Part shown: positions 24,467-38,933 of the stretch, piece after piece
How positions within the stretch are numbered: position 1 is the first letter of the stretch
How the letters are laid out: each line of letters starts with the position of its first letter
Source: Cercis canadensis
Lineage: Eukaryota; Streptophyta; Magnoliopsida; Fabales; Fabaceae
DNA length: 64,000 nt
Direction: 5' to 3'
NCBI GenBank assembly: GCA_003255065.1
Contig: QAOA01004742.1
Coordinates: 260,153-324,152 of the forward strand
Position numbers and translations under genes: made by a program
The notes under the pieces: model-generated
What the model was told of the DNA's origin: nothing
Database searches by the model: none
What the model saw: only the letters and a program-made list of their open reading frames with translations

Positions 24467-25484
24467 GAGGGCGGAGTAGCGGAGGTGCAACCTGGAAAAG
24501 GTTGTCCACGCTATGAGGAGTACTAGGTAAAAGCATCTGTATGCCCTGCCTCGTATTATTGCTATAGCAGTATCTATCGTATGATTGTGCAGGGCGGCCA
24601 ATCTGGTACTTCGAGGGAATTAGTATAAGCAATTCTTTTGGGATGTTTTATATATAGAGCAGCTGCAATTAACATGCCGGCTTTAGAACTGCCCCGGAGG
24701 GCCTAAAATTACGATAATTTTGACAGTGCAGAAGCATACTCTGGATCATCTATTTACGGTACATATTACTAATTGCACAAGTTGTCCCAACTAGATATTT
24801 TTCCGGAGTAATATTTTGTGGTAGTCAATGCTATAATCACATTTGAGTTCGTTCTACTCAGTAAACTGGTTTTTGTCTTGATTCTTTTTCTAGTAAAATA
24901 TTATTAATTATCCTATTGACCTGGGATATTTAAAGCGCATGGAAACTATACAATCGCTATCCGGTACAAGATAGCAAAGTGAAACTACTAATAATAATAA
25001 AGTGATATAAATGGGGCGATGACATTTTTTCATATGATATTTACATCAAACTAAGAAATCGAGGATAGAACTTCATATTGTTTTTTTGAATTTATTTGAG
25101 TTGATAATATCCTACCGGATTTCTCAATATGATTATTATAGATATCTTATAATCATTACTACTTTTATAGTATGATGATCCCATTAAATCCACAGTAAAA
25201 TAAGGAGATTAAACAAATTGATGGAAAGCTACACTCGTGTGCAGCCTTGTCTGCAATCTTTAGTGCTAATACCTTCTGTTACAAACTGTTTATATGTTCG
25301 GGGCTTGGTGCCCTAAATAGTACTTTGGTGTATTTGTTGGATAGGTTACGAGCTCCGCGAGCATTTTGGATGCTCATGTTGCTTAAGTGGCAATCAGCAA
25401 ACCTTATTAAACGAGAATCATATTCAGGATAAATTCTATCGGAATTTCAGTTGTGCATGTGTACAGATCCTTAGACTTCGTCAA
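24467..25484. other. Spacer between convergent SNF2-HNH and SCAPER-like genes
   Basis: About 1 kb, AT-rich, holding the 3' UTRs of two convergent genes. No open frame with a recognisable family was seen. Confidence 0.5.
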
Positions 25485-28400
25485 TCAACATGGATTTACC
25501 ACGTTTGAACTCGTTCCTTCATCAACCCCATTGAGAATTCCAGTTGAAAAGAACTGCTCGACTTTATCAATGAAGCTGTTAGGAAATCTACAGTGCAACA
25601 TTAGAGACGAGATCCCTGAAATGGATGGATTGTGCTTAGGAACCATTTCTTCACAATTCTTGGTTACCTTGCTATCCCGTTGGCTTCTCAACTTGCTGAT
25701 TTTTATGCTATTTCCTGAAGCACCGCTCTTTCCCAAATAAGCCCGAGTGCCTTTTCCATTGGAACGGCCGTATTTTATAGGAATATCCACTTGAGATTTT
25801 CTAAACTCAGGACCTAATTGACTATATTCACTAGATTCATCCATTGGGGAATTATCTAAGGTCGAATTAAGTTGAGATGCAGATGCAGTAGTTCTGCAAG
25901 ATCTTAGCAAGGAAAGTAGCATGTCAACACTCAGTTCTTGCTGAACCACAAACTTGTTCTGCTCACACCCATAGCATGCAGCAACTAATGTGCCAGCCAA
26001 GATTGGCATCAAGTCAGGGTCACTGAAGAAAACGAACGGCAAATCGCATACCTGTCTTATTCGAGCTCAACATAAGATTTTATCAATAAAATTGATTAAG
26101 TAAATAAGAGTCTTAACTCTTAAGTGTTCACAGACCTTGTGGAGGATGGTAGGACTCTTTCCCCATCGAAGAACAGCTTGATTTCCAGGATGGAACAAGG
26201 CAAAGTTACCAAGAAGAGATAGAGATTCAAGCATAAGCAAACCAACCTGAAACATTGCAGAATGCAGCATCAAGTGATAGTTATAGTAGCTTTGTATACT
26301 CCTACATATTACTTTGATTAACACAATTCCAACGATGCAGATCCAACTTTCTATATTTCCCATTTCCTGCACTCATGAATACACTTTTTTTTTTTTTTAA
26401 GGTCCTGGACTTACAGAAGGTAAATCAAGGTTTCAAGGCTAGGAAGTCTTTCATCAGTCTGAAGCATTAAGCCAAAAAGAATCTCATTCATTTATTGGCA
26501 TCATTAATCTATCATTTATTTTGTTAGTTGATGTTCAAAAAGCACTAGCACAAAGATGAAAAAAAAAAATATGACGTGCACCTGATCATTAGGAGTTTTC
26601 CACTTGCTACTGCAATGAGAAAGAAGGAAGCTCATCAGATGGAAAAATTCCATTTTCAGATCTGGCCTACCCTGTGAGCAAAACAGGATCAAGGATAGCG
26701 GGAATATGTCAGTGAGCAACAGCAGTGGGGAAAGGAGGGATTTTGAAAGTAGAACAAAGCTTAAATACAATCTTACCAAATTAAACTCAAAATAGTTTAG
26801 CCATCTTAATATAGTTTAATATGCACATGCATCATTATAAGGGGAATCAACAAACTTACTAGCATTTGCTGCAAAAATACAAGATCCAAAAGAGCCACAT
26901 TATTCAGCACTTTCAGTACCCCAGTTGCCACCTCCTCAAAATTAGATGGAAGGATAAATGAGCCCTAAAATGAATGAAGCCAATCAGCACCCGAGACAAC
27001 TTATATCATCACATCCAAAAAAAGGTTATATTGAATCATATATTTAAATAAAGGAAATAATATACAAATGTAACAAAAACAGTAGGTAATTACCTCTCTC
27101 CCACCCCCACCCCGCCGCGCGCGCGCGGGGCGGGTATTATGATATGATAAAACGATAAAAAGGGCATGGTAAAAAAAGATTGATTTAAGTGCTCCCTATT
27201 TACCAACTGTATGTTCGGTTTTGCTCAAAAATCACATTCACCACATTCAAGGTACATGGGATTCTGTGTTTCAGTGTTGAAGAAGGAAGAAGAATACTTA
27301 AGCTTCAATGCAGATTGGCAAAATTGATTTTGGACTGAAGCAACAGTTACCCTAACTTATGATAAATTATGAAACTGAGAGGTCAGTACAGAGTTCAAAA
27401 GAGTCCTTATACGTCACAGCCTCAAATAAATTATTTGGAAATTGGAAATACTTCAAGATGGATCCACACCACCAAAAAGTAGCATCCATGTTTTCAGGTT
27501 TACAGTAAACTAAAATACCTCTAGATTACTCTGCTGCAAATATTTGAACCAAAACACACAAATGTGCAAAAGAAAATGAGATTGAAAAAAAAATTCTTAC
27601 TAATTAGAGAGAAAAGACATATACAAGAATGACAATAACAGAAATCTAGAGTTCGAAAGATGAATTTCTTGAACATATATCAGAACAATTTGTATGAATG
27701 AATTTGAAGGTTGTAGCAATGTTACCTGTTCAGATGATGATCTATTGATTGCCTGAAGTAGAACAGCAGTCAAAAGAGAAGGGAGACTGACAAGTCCCGT
27801 TTCAGAAACAGCACAAAGAAGAAATACCACAGGCTGATCCAAGACCGATACTCTTTCATTTTTATGTGCTTTAACAGTTACTACTTTGTGTTTCTCATCC
27901 TTCTGGGGAATAGAAGAATTAGCAATATCCCCACTCTGACTTTTCTTGGATTCATCTAGAACATCCATCTTCTCCATGTCAGTATTTTTCAACTCAACAG
28001 AAATATCAGTCTTCTCCAAGTCACAATCCTTGCCAATAGAAAGAGTTTCTTCACTCCTGTTCACCTTACACAATTCATCCAACGGTCTGTCCTCTGGCAC
28101 ATCAGGTAAATGCATTACTGAGCTACCATTAATCACAGATAAGGGAGGCCTGCAATCCCCCCAAGAGTTACTTATTAAAGAATTTGCAGAATCTGAAAAT
28201 TTGGCCCCTTCATCATCAATTTTCTGCCCCATTTCTACAGGGGAAAATTCCCAGTTAATGGAACTTATTGTTTCAGGTCTGGAAGTCAAAACCACCAAAA
28301 GATGTATGCTTAAAAGAATAGGGGCAGGAAATGCTGAACCTTCCATCTGAGGCCTATCATGTAGTGCAAAAAGATCTCTTAATCGGTGAATAACTTGGTA

Positions 28401-31400
28401 GGAAATCAGCAACTCCAGCAAGCTATCCCGCATTTGGAGTTGTCTTTCTTCAGAGCTTATATGGCCAAAAATTGTTGCAACAATCCATAAAAAATTATTT
28501 AATATCTCAGAAATTGATTCAAAGTTCTCAACTGATGCTTTATTTGATGGCAAGCTGAAGTTACCAGGACTGTTCAAAGATGCAGCAATCTTTATATAGT
28601 TCTCAAGAGCTGCTGACAGCATTGGGATGATTGGGGGTAAAAGATTCTGGGCAAGGAAATAACTCCTGTTTGCAGGCGCAGATAGCACTACTCTCAGAAG
28701 TTTTAAAAGGTGTGATGTAACTTGGCATGCTTCAGGTTTTGAAGTGTGAGAAGCAGGCAGGGCAGAAGCAATAAAGTCAAGCAGACCAGCTTGACGTGAT
28801 GCCTGTAGCTCAGGATCTTTTCCCTCCAAATACTAGTTCACAAAAGGGAAAAAAAATTAGATAAGCACAAGTTAGAAAATTAACTGCAATAACTGAAAAA
28901 TAAAAATTAAAGAAAGGAAACAAGATCTGTTAATTCTATAATATGAAGGTACAATGCACATATAAGATGTAAGTTATGTCTTATCTCCAAAGAAAGAGGA
29001 ACTCAGATCAACATCTAGTCAGGAGAAAGAACTTGTTTGAAAAGTTGTCTGCAGAAGTTAATTGATCTAAAATCTCATGAAACAAAAGCAGCAAGCATCA
29101 ATATGAGAAGTGCAGGCTGAAGCTCCGCAATATACTGTGTTAAGAAATTTAAAAAGAATACCTTGATCATTTCAGCAATTATTAGCCCTATACTTGCAGC
29201 CCCTTCTTTTCTTGCTTGCCTAAGTCTTTGAAGTTCTTGAAGCCACCTCCCAACTTTTGCCCTTGCAGCACCCACAGCCAATCTATATCCAAGGCCAGCA
29301 CTTTCACCACCAACAGGGGGCTCAGGAAATTCATATTTCAAAGCCATAAGCCTTTGTCGAATTTTCTTAATTCTTCGCTTCATTGAGTGTTGCAATGTAA
29401 TGTTGCCAATTCCAAGACTAGAACCTCCTACACCATAGGCAATGTTTGCTTGGGAGTCATCACTGCTGTTTATTGGTGTAGATCTACCCTGCCCCTCTTT
29501 ATTTATGGACCGACGCAGCAAAGGAGAGGATTGATCCCTGAAATCCATAGAAGCCCTCTCCCGAATTTGCTCTAGGTAGATCTTGCGACGTTGTTCACTT
29601 TCACTAAGTCTCTCTGCCAATTTCTGGGCCAAAAGTTCAGCTTCCTCTTGCTGTGCTTTGGCTCTTTCTTCCTTTCTTCGAAGCTGTTCAATAGCTCTTA
29701 CTTCACGTGCTGCACTTGATGCTTTTCTTTCCTCTTCCCTTCTGGCTTGAGCCTCCTCCTTTTTCCTTTGTATCTCCGCAAGACGTTGTAACTTTTCGGC
29801 CTCAATGAGTTTTCTGCGTTCTAGAACAGCCTCTTCCCTTGCCAAATCCTCCTTTTGCTTAGTCTTTATCACTTGAAGCTTTTCAGCCCTCCTCAACTCT
29901 GACTCATGAAGCTTCTGACGCAACATTAACTTTTTATTTTCTTCATTTAGGGAAGTAATAAAGCGAACCTCATTTACCTTGCTACTTTCATCACCAGCTC
30001 TCTTCACCACTTGCGCTAGAAAAGCTTCATGACGTGATTCACTGCGTTGATGACGGGCATACATACCCTCACGTATCTTCATATTCCTGACAGCCTGCCA
30101 TTCGTTGACACGATTTAGTTTTTCTGAAGTACGTTGAAGCTTTTGAACTCTCTCATTCTCTAACTCACTTCTGATTCTCATAGCACGAGCATGCTTTTCC
30201 TCTGCCTCCTTTTTCAAGTCCAAAGAAGTTTTCTTCTTTTTGTCAGGAGACATTAGTTTATCATGCAAGGTACGGATACGTTCTGCACTTTTCCTGCTCA
30301 TGCTTGGCGAATATGATGTACGGGAAGAAACACGGAATGGAGATGAAAGTATGTCCTCCCAGTTCCTCTTCTCCTTCCAAGCATCCATGGATTTTCCTGT
30401 AGCAATATTCCTCTTTTCCTTATCTTTTTCAGGCAGAGGTATTTGCCTCCTAGTGTTATCTGTGGACCTGGGGTTTTTCTGAATAATACATTCTGTTGGT
30501 ACTTTATCTTTCTTAGGAAGCAGCTTCTCAGCTTCAGATCCAAGTTGATCTCTTTTACTCCTGGTAGTAGCAAAAACAGCAGAATTTTCCCTTGTAGGTA
30601 AATTAACTTCCACAGATAATAAGCTCTCAGGTGGGTTATGTTTATTTTGATTTATTGCGGCTTTGCGGGGATTTTCTGCTTCAATACTATGCCTTTCTTC
30701 ATTAGGATTCCCTTGATTGGCATCTGAAGCTCCAATCTGCTTTCTTGGCTTTGTCACTGTATCTTTGTTACGGTGTGTCCCATCACTCATCCTTGACAAC
30801 TTTTTTGGATTGCCGACAGACTCGGGAGGTGGACATACAGACTTCGTGTTTTCTGCATTATCACCTGCTTGCAAGCTAGCACGCTCTTGTTGAATCTTTC
30901 TAAAAGCTTCAAGAGATGAAGATAGTATATCTGCCCTATGAGGTGATGTTGTCATTCTTCGGACCTAGAATCAGTACAGAGCAACTGAGCATCTTAGCAT
31001 TATCAAGCCAGGTGGTCAAGGTTTCTCATGGATAAAATGGACTAAATTCTCAAATGTGAAGCCAAAGGAGCAGCCTCTTTGAACCAGAAATTAAGCAAGC
31101 AAACAGGCATAGAAAAACATAAGTGATTACAGGCAGATTTGTACTACGTTTTGTTTATATATTTTCTCTGCCCAGAGTCCAAAATGTGGGCTTGAACCAA
31201 TGACTATCAGTCTAAACCACAACATTAATTAACAGCACATATTGTTAATAGAATCCAATTGATAAGAAATTCAACATCCATAAAACACAACATAAAAACT
31301 TTAGAATCCAATGGTGTGTTTCATGGACTCAGCATTCTATGAGAAGTTGTACGTACATATAAAGACAGACTTGAAATTGATCATAAGTTCTGTCCTTTTA

Positions 31401-33629
31401 AAGTGTGCCATATAGGGGGAAAAAGAAGAAGGGGAAGGGGGACTTCTTTATCAGATTATCACAAAATCAAATTCAATTGAAAGAAAAACAAAAAGACACT
31501 GCATTCGTAGTATCACTCGGTGAAAGATTATTCCCCTTTCTGCATACATTGGTTCACATGCACTTAGGAGTTAGGACACATGATTGCACTCACATTCATT
31601 GATATAAGTATGAAAATCTTTAGAATTGATTCTATCACAAATTTAGAAACCTATCAGGGACATGAGGGAAGAGGCCATGCAACTTCAAGGACACCTCATC
31701 CCAAAGGATCCACATTTTGCAGACACAGCATATAAAACTGATGCAAGGTTTATTACAGTATATAGGACACCACATAATAATCAATTTCAGAAATATAAAC
31801 AGATTAATAGCAAAGATATGTGACCAAGCGCACCTCCCAAGAGAGAGCATGTGGCCTGCGATGGTCACTCTTCAAGATAACAGGAACTCCATCAATTATT
31901 TGGGAAGACTTTTTAACTTCCTCAAATTCCCGAACTCTATATATTAGCTCTTTAAAATCAGAAGCAGCCTCCTCTAGAACAAGAATTGCCTCTTTCATCT
32001 GCTCTAAATCACATTCTAGTTCACAAAGAAGATACAGTTCATCTACTGACCTATTAAGATTCTCAAACAGAAAGCACCAAAGTCTCTGCCTAAACCTTTC
32101 TTTGCTTTCATTGGAGTCATCTTCTTCAAGGGCAGTCATATAATGAGAGGTTGACAAAACATTATCCACATCACCATCCTGTGGAACCTGAACACCTTCA
32201 ACAGAAGCTGCAGAGTCTCCTACATTTTCAGCTCTACCTTCAGGCACATGTGACTCAGTACTTGGGACAATAACTGCTGTACTTGAACTGCAATTTGGCT
32301 GAGCCACTTCAGAAATTCTAATGTCACTTAGCACGGGTATGAGAGAAGGTGCTTGATTCACAACCATCCTAGCATCTTTTTCAGATAAAAGATCATTGTT
32401 CAGACAACCATCATTTACTTTTTTTATGTCTTCGCCATTTTTGTTCTCAAAATTTAAGATAACATCTTCTGAATTAATTTTTTCCCCATTCAATGCTGAT
32501 GGTATTTCTATACCTTCCAGAGATATATCCTTAACTTCTTTACCATTTTCTCCAAATATTTCATTCTTACATGTCACTGAAGGGATTGGATGAGAAACAA
32601 TATCTGCATCAACCGTCACTAATATCATTTCTTTTTCTTTGGTACGTGATGAATAGCATGGAACCACATCAGGAACATTCTCATACTTCCTACATTTACA
32701 CAGATTGTCATCCCCAATACTACCAAATTTGATTCCAGCTCCAATCGAGTTTTCATGAGGATGTGCAAATCCTCCATCCTCCAAATCACCCCACCTGATT
32801 TTGTGGACTATGTCAGGCTTATCATTTTGGAGTATTTTCCTAAAATCTCCTAGTCCACCATGAGAATCTGTGATAAGGAATGGAGGTGACTTCTGATTCT
32901 CGGTATAATGTTTAACCACACATGAATTAAGGTTGCATGTGCCCTCTTCTCCTTCATTTGACACATAAGTGGAACTCGTAATACTCCCAGTGTTATATAC
33001 AAAATTCTCCTCCGCTCTTGGAAGCTGGGTTCTGTGCTTTCCATGTGAATTCTCCACATTTTTTATCATGGAATGCTGAGTGCGCAGAGAATTAGAAGCA
33101 TTTTTTCCTGAAGATCCTCCAACCCAGCTCTGCAAAGAGAATTTTGAAATATTTCTGTGCTTCTGAATAAGAAGGCAACAAATCATAAGGCATGTCAGTA
33201 AGACTTGCATAACAAGCTAAACCAAAAAAAGGTTTTAATCCGTGATGTAAGACTCCAATATGATAAAGGCGGAGATAGTGAAACCTAATATGGTTGATTG
33301 CAAATGACCAGTAAAGCATAGTATCATAAGTCATAACCTCAAATGGTTTATAAATAATGCAAAAAAAATGAACCCTAAACATGTATAAACTAAGCTTAAA
33401 CTGTGAGCAGAAAGCTAGAAGAATTAACTAGACCAAACTTGGAAGAACCATAAACTAAGATAAAAGAAAATATATGGATGCTGTAAGTTGAATTAATTGT
33501 AATGATAACAACGGGGAAGAAATGGATTGAAATTGAAAACATGCGTAACAGAATATATCAGCAGCATAAAACCTTTTTCACTTCAAACCATCCTGAATTC
33601 TGATCATCTACTCCTTCATCGTTCTCCAT
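25485..33629 (-). CDS. SCAPER: SCAPER homologue (S-phase cyclin A-associated protein in the ER), 8 exons, 1722 aa
   Basis: Exons: 33629-33573, 33162-31834, 30964-29162, 28832-27726, 26964-26860, 26671-26582, 26246-26136, 26051-25485; all GT-AG and all in phase 0, totalling 1723 codons with stop. Residues 1-19 are MENDEGVDDQNSGWFEVKK, followed by KHRNISKFSLQSWVGG. The SCAPER N-terminal region lies near 360-500 (RQRLWCFLFENLNRSVDELY ... ILSSSLEAFRKIQQERA). A very long charged coiled coil (KSAERIRTLHDKLMSP through ERRKLIEAEKLQRLAEIQRKK) fills about 690-920. The second half is helical with hydrophobic repeats (SHLLKLLRVVLSAPANRSYF, LGNFALFHPGNQAVLRWG). The animal protein binds cyclin A/CDK2 and associates with the ER and ribosomes; the plant role is inferred by homology only. 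No C2H2 finger was noticed in the plant form. Confidence 0.85.
27103..27136. repeat. GC-rich CCCAC/(CG)n tract in a SCAPER intron
   Basis: A C-rich run (CCCACCCCCACCCC) passes into an alternating (GC)n tract and then GGGGCGGG. This is sharply different from the AT-rich surroundings. It lies in the intron between exons 4 and 5 of the SCAPER-like gene. Confidence 0.8.
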
Positions 33630-36600
33630 CCCCAAATGATCAAGGCAGTAGGTGATTTACAATGAGGACCTAGATATTTCATCAGAATTCCACTATTTAC
33701 CGCTATGTGTTGAAACTTAGAGACTATCCCGATTTTATGAATGAAACGAGAGAAGATTGTTGAAATTGAATTGAGCGATCAATCAAACTGATGATCGTCG
33801 TGTACTGCAGAGGAGAAAGAACAGCAGGAAACATACGCAGAGAAAAACCAATTTCCGGGGAATGACGGTTCGATATTGAAAGAATGAGCTCGGAAAATTG
33901 CAATTTCGCGGTAATTGAGAATGGAAATGGCGAACTTGTAACAAAAAGGAAGAGAAAATACTGAAATTGAGACAATAAGATGGGCTTCTTGGTCTTAGGG
34001 TTTTGGAGACGATAGAAAAAGAAGAAGCACTGGGAGGGAATGAGTTTTATAGCTGAGTTGGGGAACAGCAATAGCATGCAAAGCAAAAGATTTCTCATTG
34101 TCCCCTTTCTAGTTATTTTATTTTATTTTATTTTTGAGGGGGGAGGCGGCAGAGGAAGCCGAGAACGAGAACGTGCCGAACTGCCAATTCCAAGGGACTT
34201 TGTGTATGATATGAACCATGCAAAATAAATATGTTAGGTGTATGTGTTGGAGTCTTTGGATTAGATTATTGATAGAAAATTATGGGCAGAATTATGTTTA
34301 AGGGGAATTAGGTTTGAAATAATTAATTGGTTATGTTTATATATATTATCTAAAATTAATTTTGAAAGATTGATTTTATTTAGACTATACTTAAAAAAAA
34401 ATTGAGTTATGATATGAAATTACTATAAAGGTTAGATATCTAAAAGCAAACACTCATTACTACAACATCATAAAGGGCAGATATGTAAAAGCAAGCTCCA
34501 ATGGTTAGAAGTGAGAATTAATTTTTGTAAGAAGCTATCCAAAACTCGATTTTGCATCTTCCCAATGCAAAACATTTTTGCCTCAACAGTTACCAAACAA
34601 TTCAAAATGGGTTGTTCGATTAATTATTTGGTACTACTGGTATGGATATCATATGTATAACTAATTATTATGATGATATAAATCATATAATTTATAGATG
34701 TTACATATATGTTAAGTAAAATAAATTATATAGATACCAACAAAGTTTTGCTCAGTGAAAGCAAGCTGAGTCATAAAGTGTTCTAAGCCAAAGGTCTTAA
34801 CTTCAAATTTTTGAAGTCACACTTGTTGAGAGGAATTTACCAATTATTGTTTTTGTCCTGAATAATGATTAGTCACATATCCAAATAGTGTGGGGATATT
34901 CTTGGTGCAAAACAAATAAATAAATAAAAGGTATAGATCATTTCAATTATCAATTTTATTTGTGATATGAATACCACTTGTAATATCTATCAAATGACTA
35001 ACAAATTAAGTTGCCTTTTAATACAAATTTGGATAAATTTATTAATTGATAATATTAAAATTTAGAAGAGATATGTGTTCTATATAATCACTCAGTGTTA
35101 AACTCAAAATCTTGTCTTCATTACAAATTCATATATAGTAATATTACCTGTTTGAATCTAGAATAAAATTGTAGCTAAAAATATTAAAAATATATAATAT
35201 TTCTTAGAAAATGCTCATTTTTTATGTGCTTTAAAAAAAAAGATAAATTTAACTTTGGAAATAATTGGTAAAAAATCTAAAGATCATTACATTTTTCAAT
35301 ATATATATATATATATCATTTAAAATTGCTTCGTTATATTATTGACCTACACCAATGGTCTTCGATTACGAGTTACAACAGAAAAAAGAAAAAGAGAAAA
35401 CTACACCAATGTTCTTCAATGACCAATTTGAAGAATGGCTAAAAAAAATTTGGCCAATCTGAAACGTAGAGATAACTCTACAGATAATTATTGATCAATT
35501 CACTTAAACCTTATGATGATGCACAATCACAAGAACTAGTAAGAATGACATTGTTTTCCTTCTTTCTTTCTTTATATTTTTTTTTTCATTTTTCCCTTTT
35601 CTCAGGTAACAGATGATGGGCCACGTATACAAAAGAAGCTTTTTAAGTCTTAATCTGCTGAATTAGTTAGTTTAGCCCAATTCTTTATGGTCTGTGGACA
35701 GAAACTTTCCCATAGCCCATAATGACAAATAATGCTTGGCCTGCGTCTTAGTGGACTGCGGGTTCGTGCCCCAAAATAAGTCTGTAGACTGTAGACAAAA
35801 TATACAAGTTAATTAATAAACACACATATTAGAAAATTTCTAAAATCCATATTTTTTAGAACGTGGATACCGCGATAGAGTTTCCATGTTTCTAAAATCC
35901 TATTAGAAAATTTCCCCTTCAGTGTTCATGGTAGCTTTTACAACTCCTGGGTTATATATTGCTTGTTTTGTCTGAACATGTCTAATCTCTGATCAACAAT
36001 CATTACTTCAATCACAAGTTAATTAATAAAATAGTTACCTTCATCATACATGTTCATAACCTCTTCATGTTTTTTGAAAAGAAAGGAAGAACGAGAGAGA
36101 AATTACCTTATAATGGCTGGCTCTTTTGACCCCATTATGAGAAGTGACCTTCGTGAGCAACAACACATTGTACTTCATTACGAGACGATGAAATATCATA
36201 GAAGCATGATTTAACTATTGCAATATCACATGGAGAACTTTCCGGAGGAAAAAGAAAATGGTCCCTTGTCCAGTAGCACCTGCATTCATGGACCCACATG
36301 TAAGAATTTGGCTCTTGGCACCAAATTTATTGAGAGTATGGCTGAAAAACATACTGAAAGGTCTACATAATCGTAAATGAAAATTGAATCAGAATAAAAA
36401 CACGTTTTGCTTTTGATTTACTTCAAGGCTAATGACGATGATCTAAATAGAAACCTCCACGATTGGATTGTAGACTCATTTATTTTTATTTTACCCCTCA
36501 AATTAAACCTGTTTAATGGAATATCAAGTATTTGAATATACACCAATTAAAAGTAAGATGCCTGAAAGACTAAAAACAATTCTTTGCATTCTTTTAACAT

Positions 36601-37673
36601 AAAGTATAAGGATGTTTTCTGGCTAGGGAAGGGGTTTTACGACAATTGACTTCCATAGAAACGAATAAATAAAATAAAGAAAATAAGTCCTTTTTCTACA
36701 TGATAGATAGGCCACTTGGAGAATGAGATGCAGGCATATGTTTTTTCTTGGAACAAAAAAGAAGAAGAAAATATATAGTATTTTCCTCATAAAGCGAATA
36801 GGAGTTGGTATTCGAGAAATAATTGCAAAATTGCGTAAGGTTGTAGATATATTCTTGGTTACCTAACAATTTTTTTTTTTTACTACACCAGAAATACATA
36901 TATTTTTGGCACATTCCTCCAAATTTGTATGACATAATCAAAATGATTAATTGTTTAGCCGAAAAAAATCAATTGGCTAATTGAACAGTTATAATTGTGT
37001 AAATCACGTTAACAGACCTAAAACGCATGTGTTAGATTTTCTGCAGGGGTTACTTACTTTTCAAACAAATGAAGTCAATTGCAGAATATGAAATCCAAGG
37101 CAACAACATTCCTGTTCTACGGAATATGGTGCCGGTGGAAGAAGGTATAGCTTCTACATTAAGGCAAGGCAATGTTCTTGGCAAGGCAGAGACGACTTAC
37201 TTGTAATATCAGCGATTTAACAGTTGCTCTCGAGTAAAGACACTAGTCAATTTCTTTATTAATTTTTGGTAAACATAAAAAAAGAAAAATGGAAAAAGGC
37301 CACTCCAGAGTGCGACACCTGATTGTTGAAAGCTATGCCCATGACAAGTTGACAACACCTCAGCTAAATTTAGCTGTGCGTAAAGTCACGGGCTTGGACC
37401 GACACATCCGAGACAGGCCTATCCAACCAATTTTAACCAACATCATGATGAATTGATAATAATGTTGTTGTTGTTTATTTGGGTTTGGGGTGCCTCAGAT
37501 TTAGAAACGTCTGCACGGGGAGAGTGATCTATAAGTCAACAAGACTTCTCAGCAGTAAAACCCCGCCATTATTGATGTACTATGTCTTAAGGAAGCATCT
37601 TCAGACTTGAGCTTCACTGTTTGTCATTAATGGTGGTGGATTGAGACAAGGTTGAGCTTGGTTTATCATCCCG
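33630..37673. other. Divergent intergenic region: SCAPER promoter side and heparanase-like promoter side
   Basis: About 4 kb of mostly AT-rich DNA between divergently transcribed genes. The first few hundred bases (to about 34100) should hold the SCAPER 5' UTR and promoter. A TA repeat lies near 35299-35316. A stretch at 34745-34920 has weak SINE-like character (CAAGCTGAGTCATAAAGTG followed by a direct-repeat-like body), but the boxes are too degenerate to call. The end near 37500-37673 is the probable first non-coding exon of the heparanase-like gene. Confidence 0.4.
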
Positions 37674-38887
37674 GTAAGTCGTGTATTTGATGAATTTCTA
37701 TCTGGGTATTCTTCACAATTGATTCTTTCTGTGTCCCATATTCTTGTTTTTGATTTATTTATTCTGGGTATATCTTCTCTTTGATTCTTAATTGTGGAAG
37801 CTTTTGCTTGAGGTAGTCTTCCATTTTGCGTCAGTTGTTGTCTAATGAATGGCAGGTGGAAAGCCAGTTTACCCTATTATTTTGCTCTAATGCTAATGAG
37901 TCCTTAGATCTGGTACTGCAATTATCGATTTCCTCGTGTCAGTGTGTGGGAACTCTGTGTTGATGGCGTTCGTTTAGCTTCTGTGGACCTGTTATACAAT
38001 TGGATAAGTCGTGATTTTGTAGAGATGCGTCTTAACTGAATTCTTTCTGGAGACTTATTGTAATAAACTCATATTGAAAAATAAAATTACTAGCGGGGTT
38101 CTTGACTTTTAGTTTGAGTTATTGTAAACGGTCTTATCTGTGGTCTTCAAGACTGAAAATATAATAATAGTCCATGGTTGACGAATGGCAAAAGAAAATT
38201 AAGTGATCTCTGTGTCTGTCTAATAGCATTTCCTTTTTCTTTGTTTTTTATTGACCTTAGTAATGGATTTCAGTGAACATTTGATTGTGAAATCTACAAT
38301 GTTCTGTGAAGCAACCATTGATTTTATTAATGTTTTTGGTAAAAAATTCAGTGTACATGAAAATATATAGGATACTTTGATTACTATATTTAAGGATCTT
38401 CCCACTACAATCTCCACTTCAAAATGATGAGTGTTTATCATGACAAGGACACACATTATCTGTTTAGCACACTGACTTAAGTCTTACTAACAATTTCCAC
38501 CATTGCCTCGGCTATACCACTATTTGTCTTTTGGCCTCTTATCCCCTTGGCTGTCAACATTACCACCGCCATTATCATAACTATTGGAGTTGCTTGACTT
38601 TTTTCGGACAACTATTCATTTTTTTTTTTTTTTTNTTTTTTTTTTTTTTTGTAAGCAATAGGTATTATGATTTCCCATTTTTCATACAAATTAAACAGTC
38701 ATATCCTTCATTCTTTTTTTAATCTATTATTTTGTGGTTTCTAATTTAATCGTGGACTTATCTTTAGGATTGTTACTTTTTCACAGTTAAAAGCTTAGTT
38801 TTATATCTTCAAACTGTCAGATATAGAAAATTGCAAAGCTGTGGCTTAGATCTATATGTAACTAAACTTTTATCTCTTTTACTGCAG
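37674..38887 (+). other. Probable 5' UTR intron of the heparanase-like gene
   Basis: A good donor (CCG|GTAAGTC at 37674) and a good acceptor (ACTGCAG|TTT ending at 38887) bracket 1.2 kb of non-coding DNA just upstream of the ATG at 38934. The intron contains a T-run with an N at 38635. Transcript evidence is lacking, so the exon upstream is an inference. Confidence 0.4.
38620..38650. other. Assembly gap inside a poly-T run
   Basis: A single N at 38635 splits a T homopolymer, with T on both sides. The true length is unknown. Confidence 0.85.
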
Positions 38888-38933
38888 TTTGTTTGGAAAA
38901 GTTGAGTTGGATGGTGTTGTAATCGGTCCACAA

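Noticed and set aside
27946..28350. A 134-codon plus-strand frame
   Set aside because: It is antisense to a well-supported SCAPER coding exon and has no family signature.
34745..34920. A second SINE
   Set aside because: A-box and B-box candidates are too degenerate and no tail or target duplication was found.
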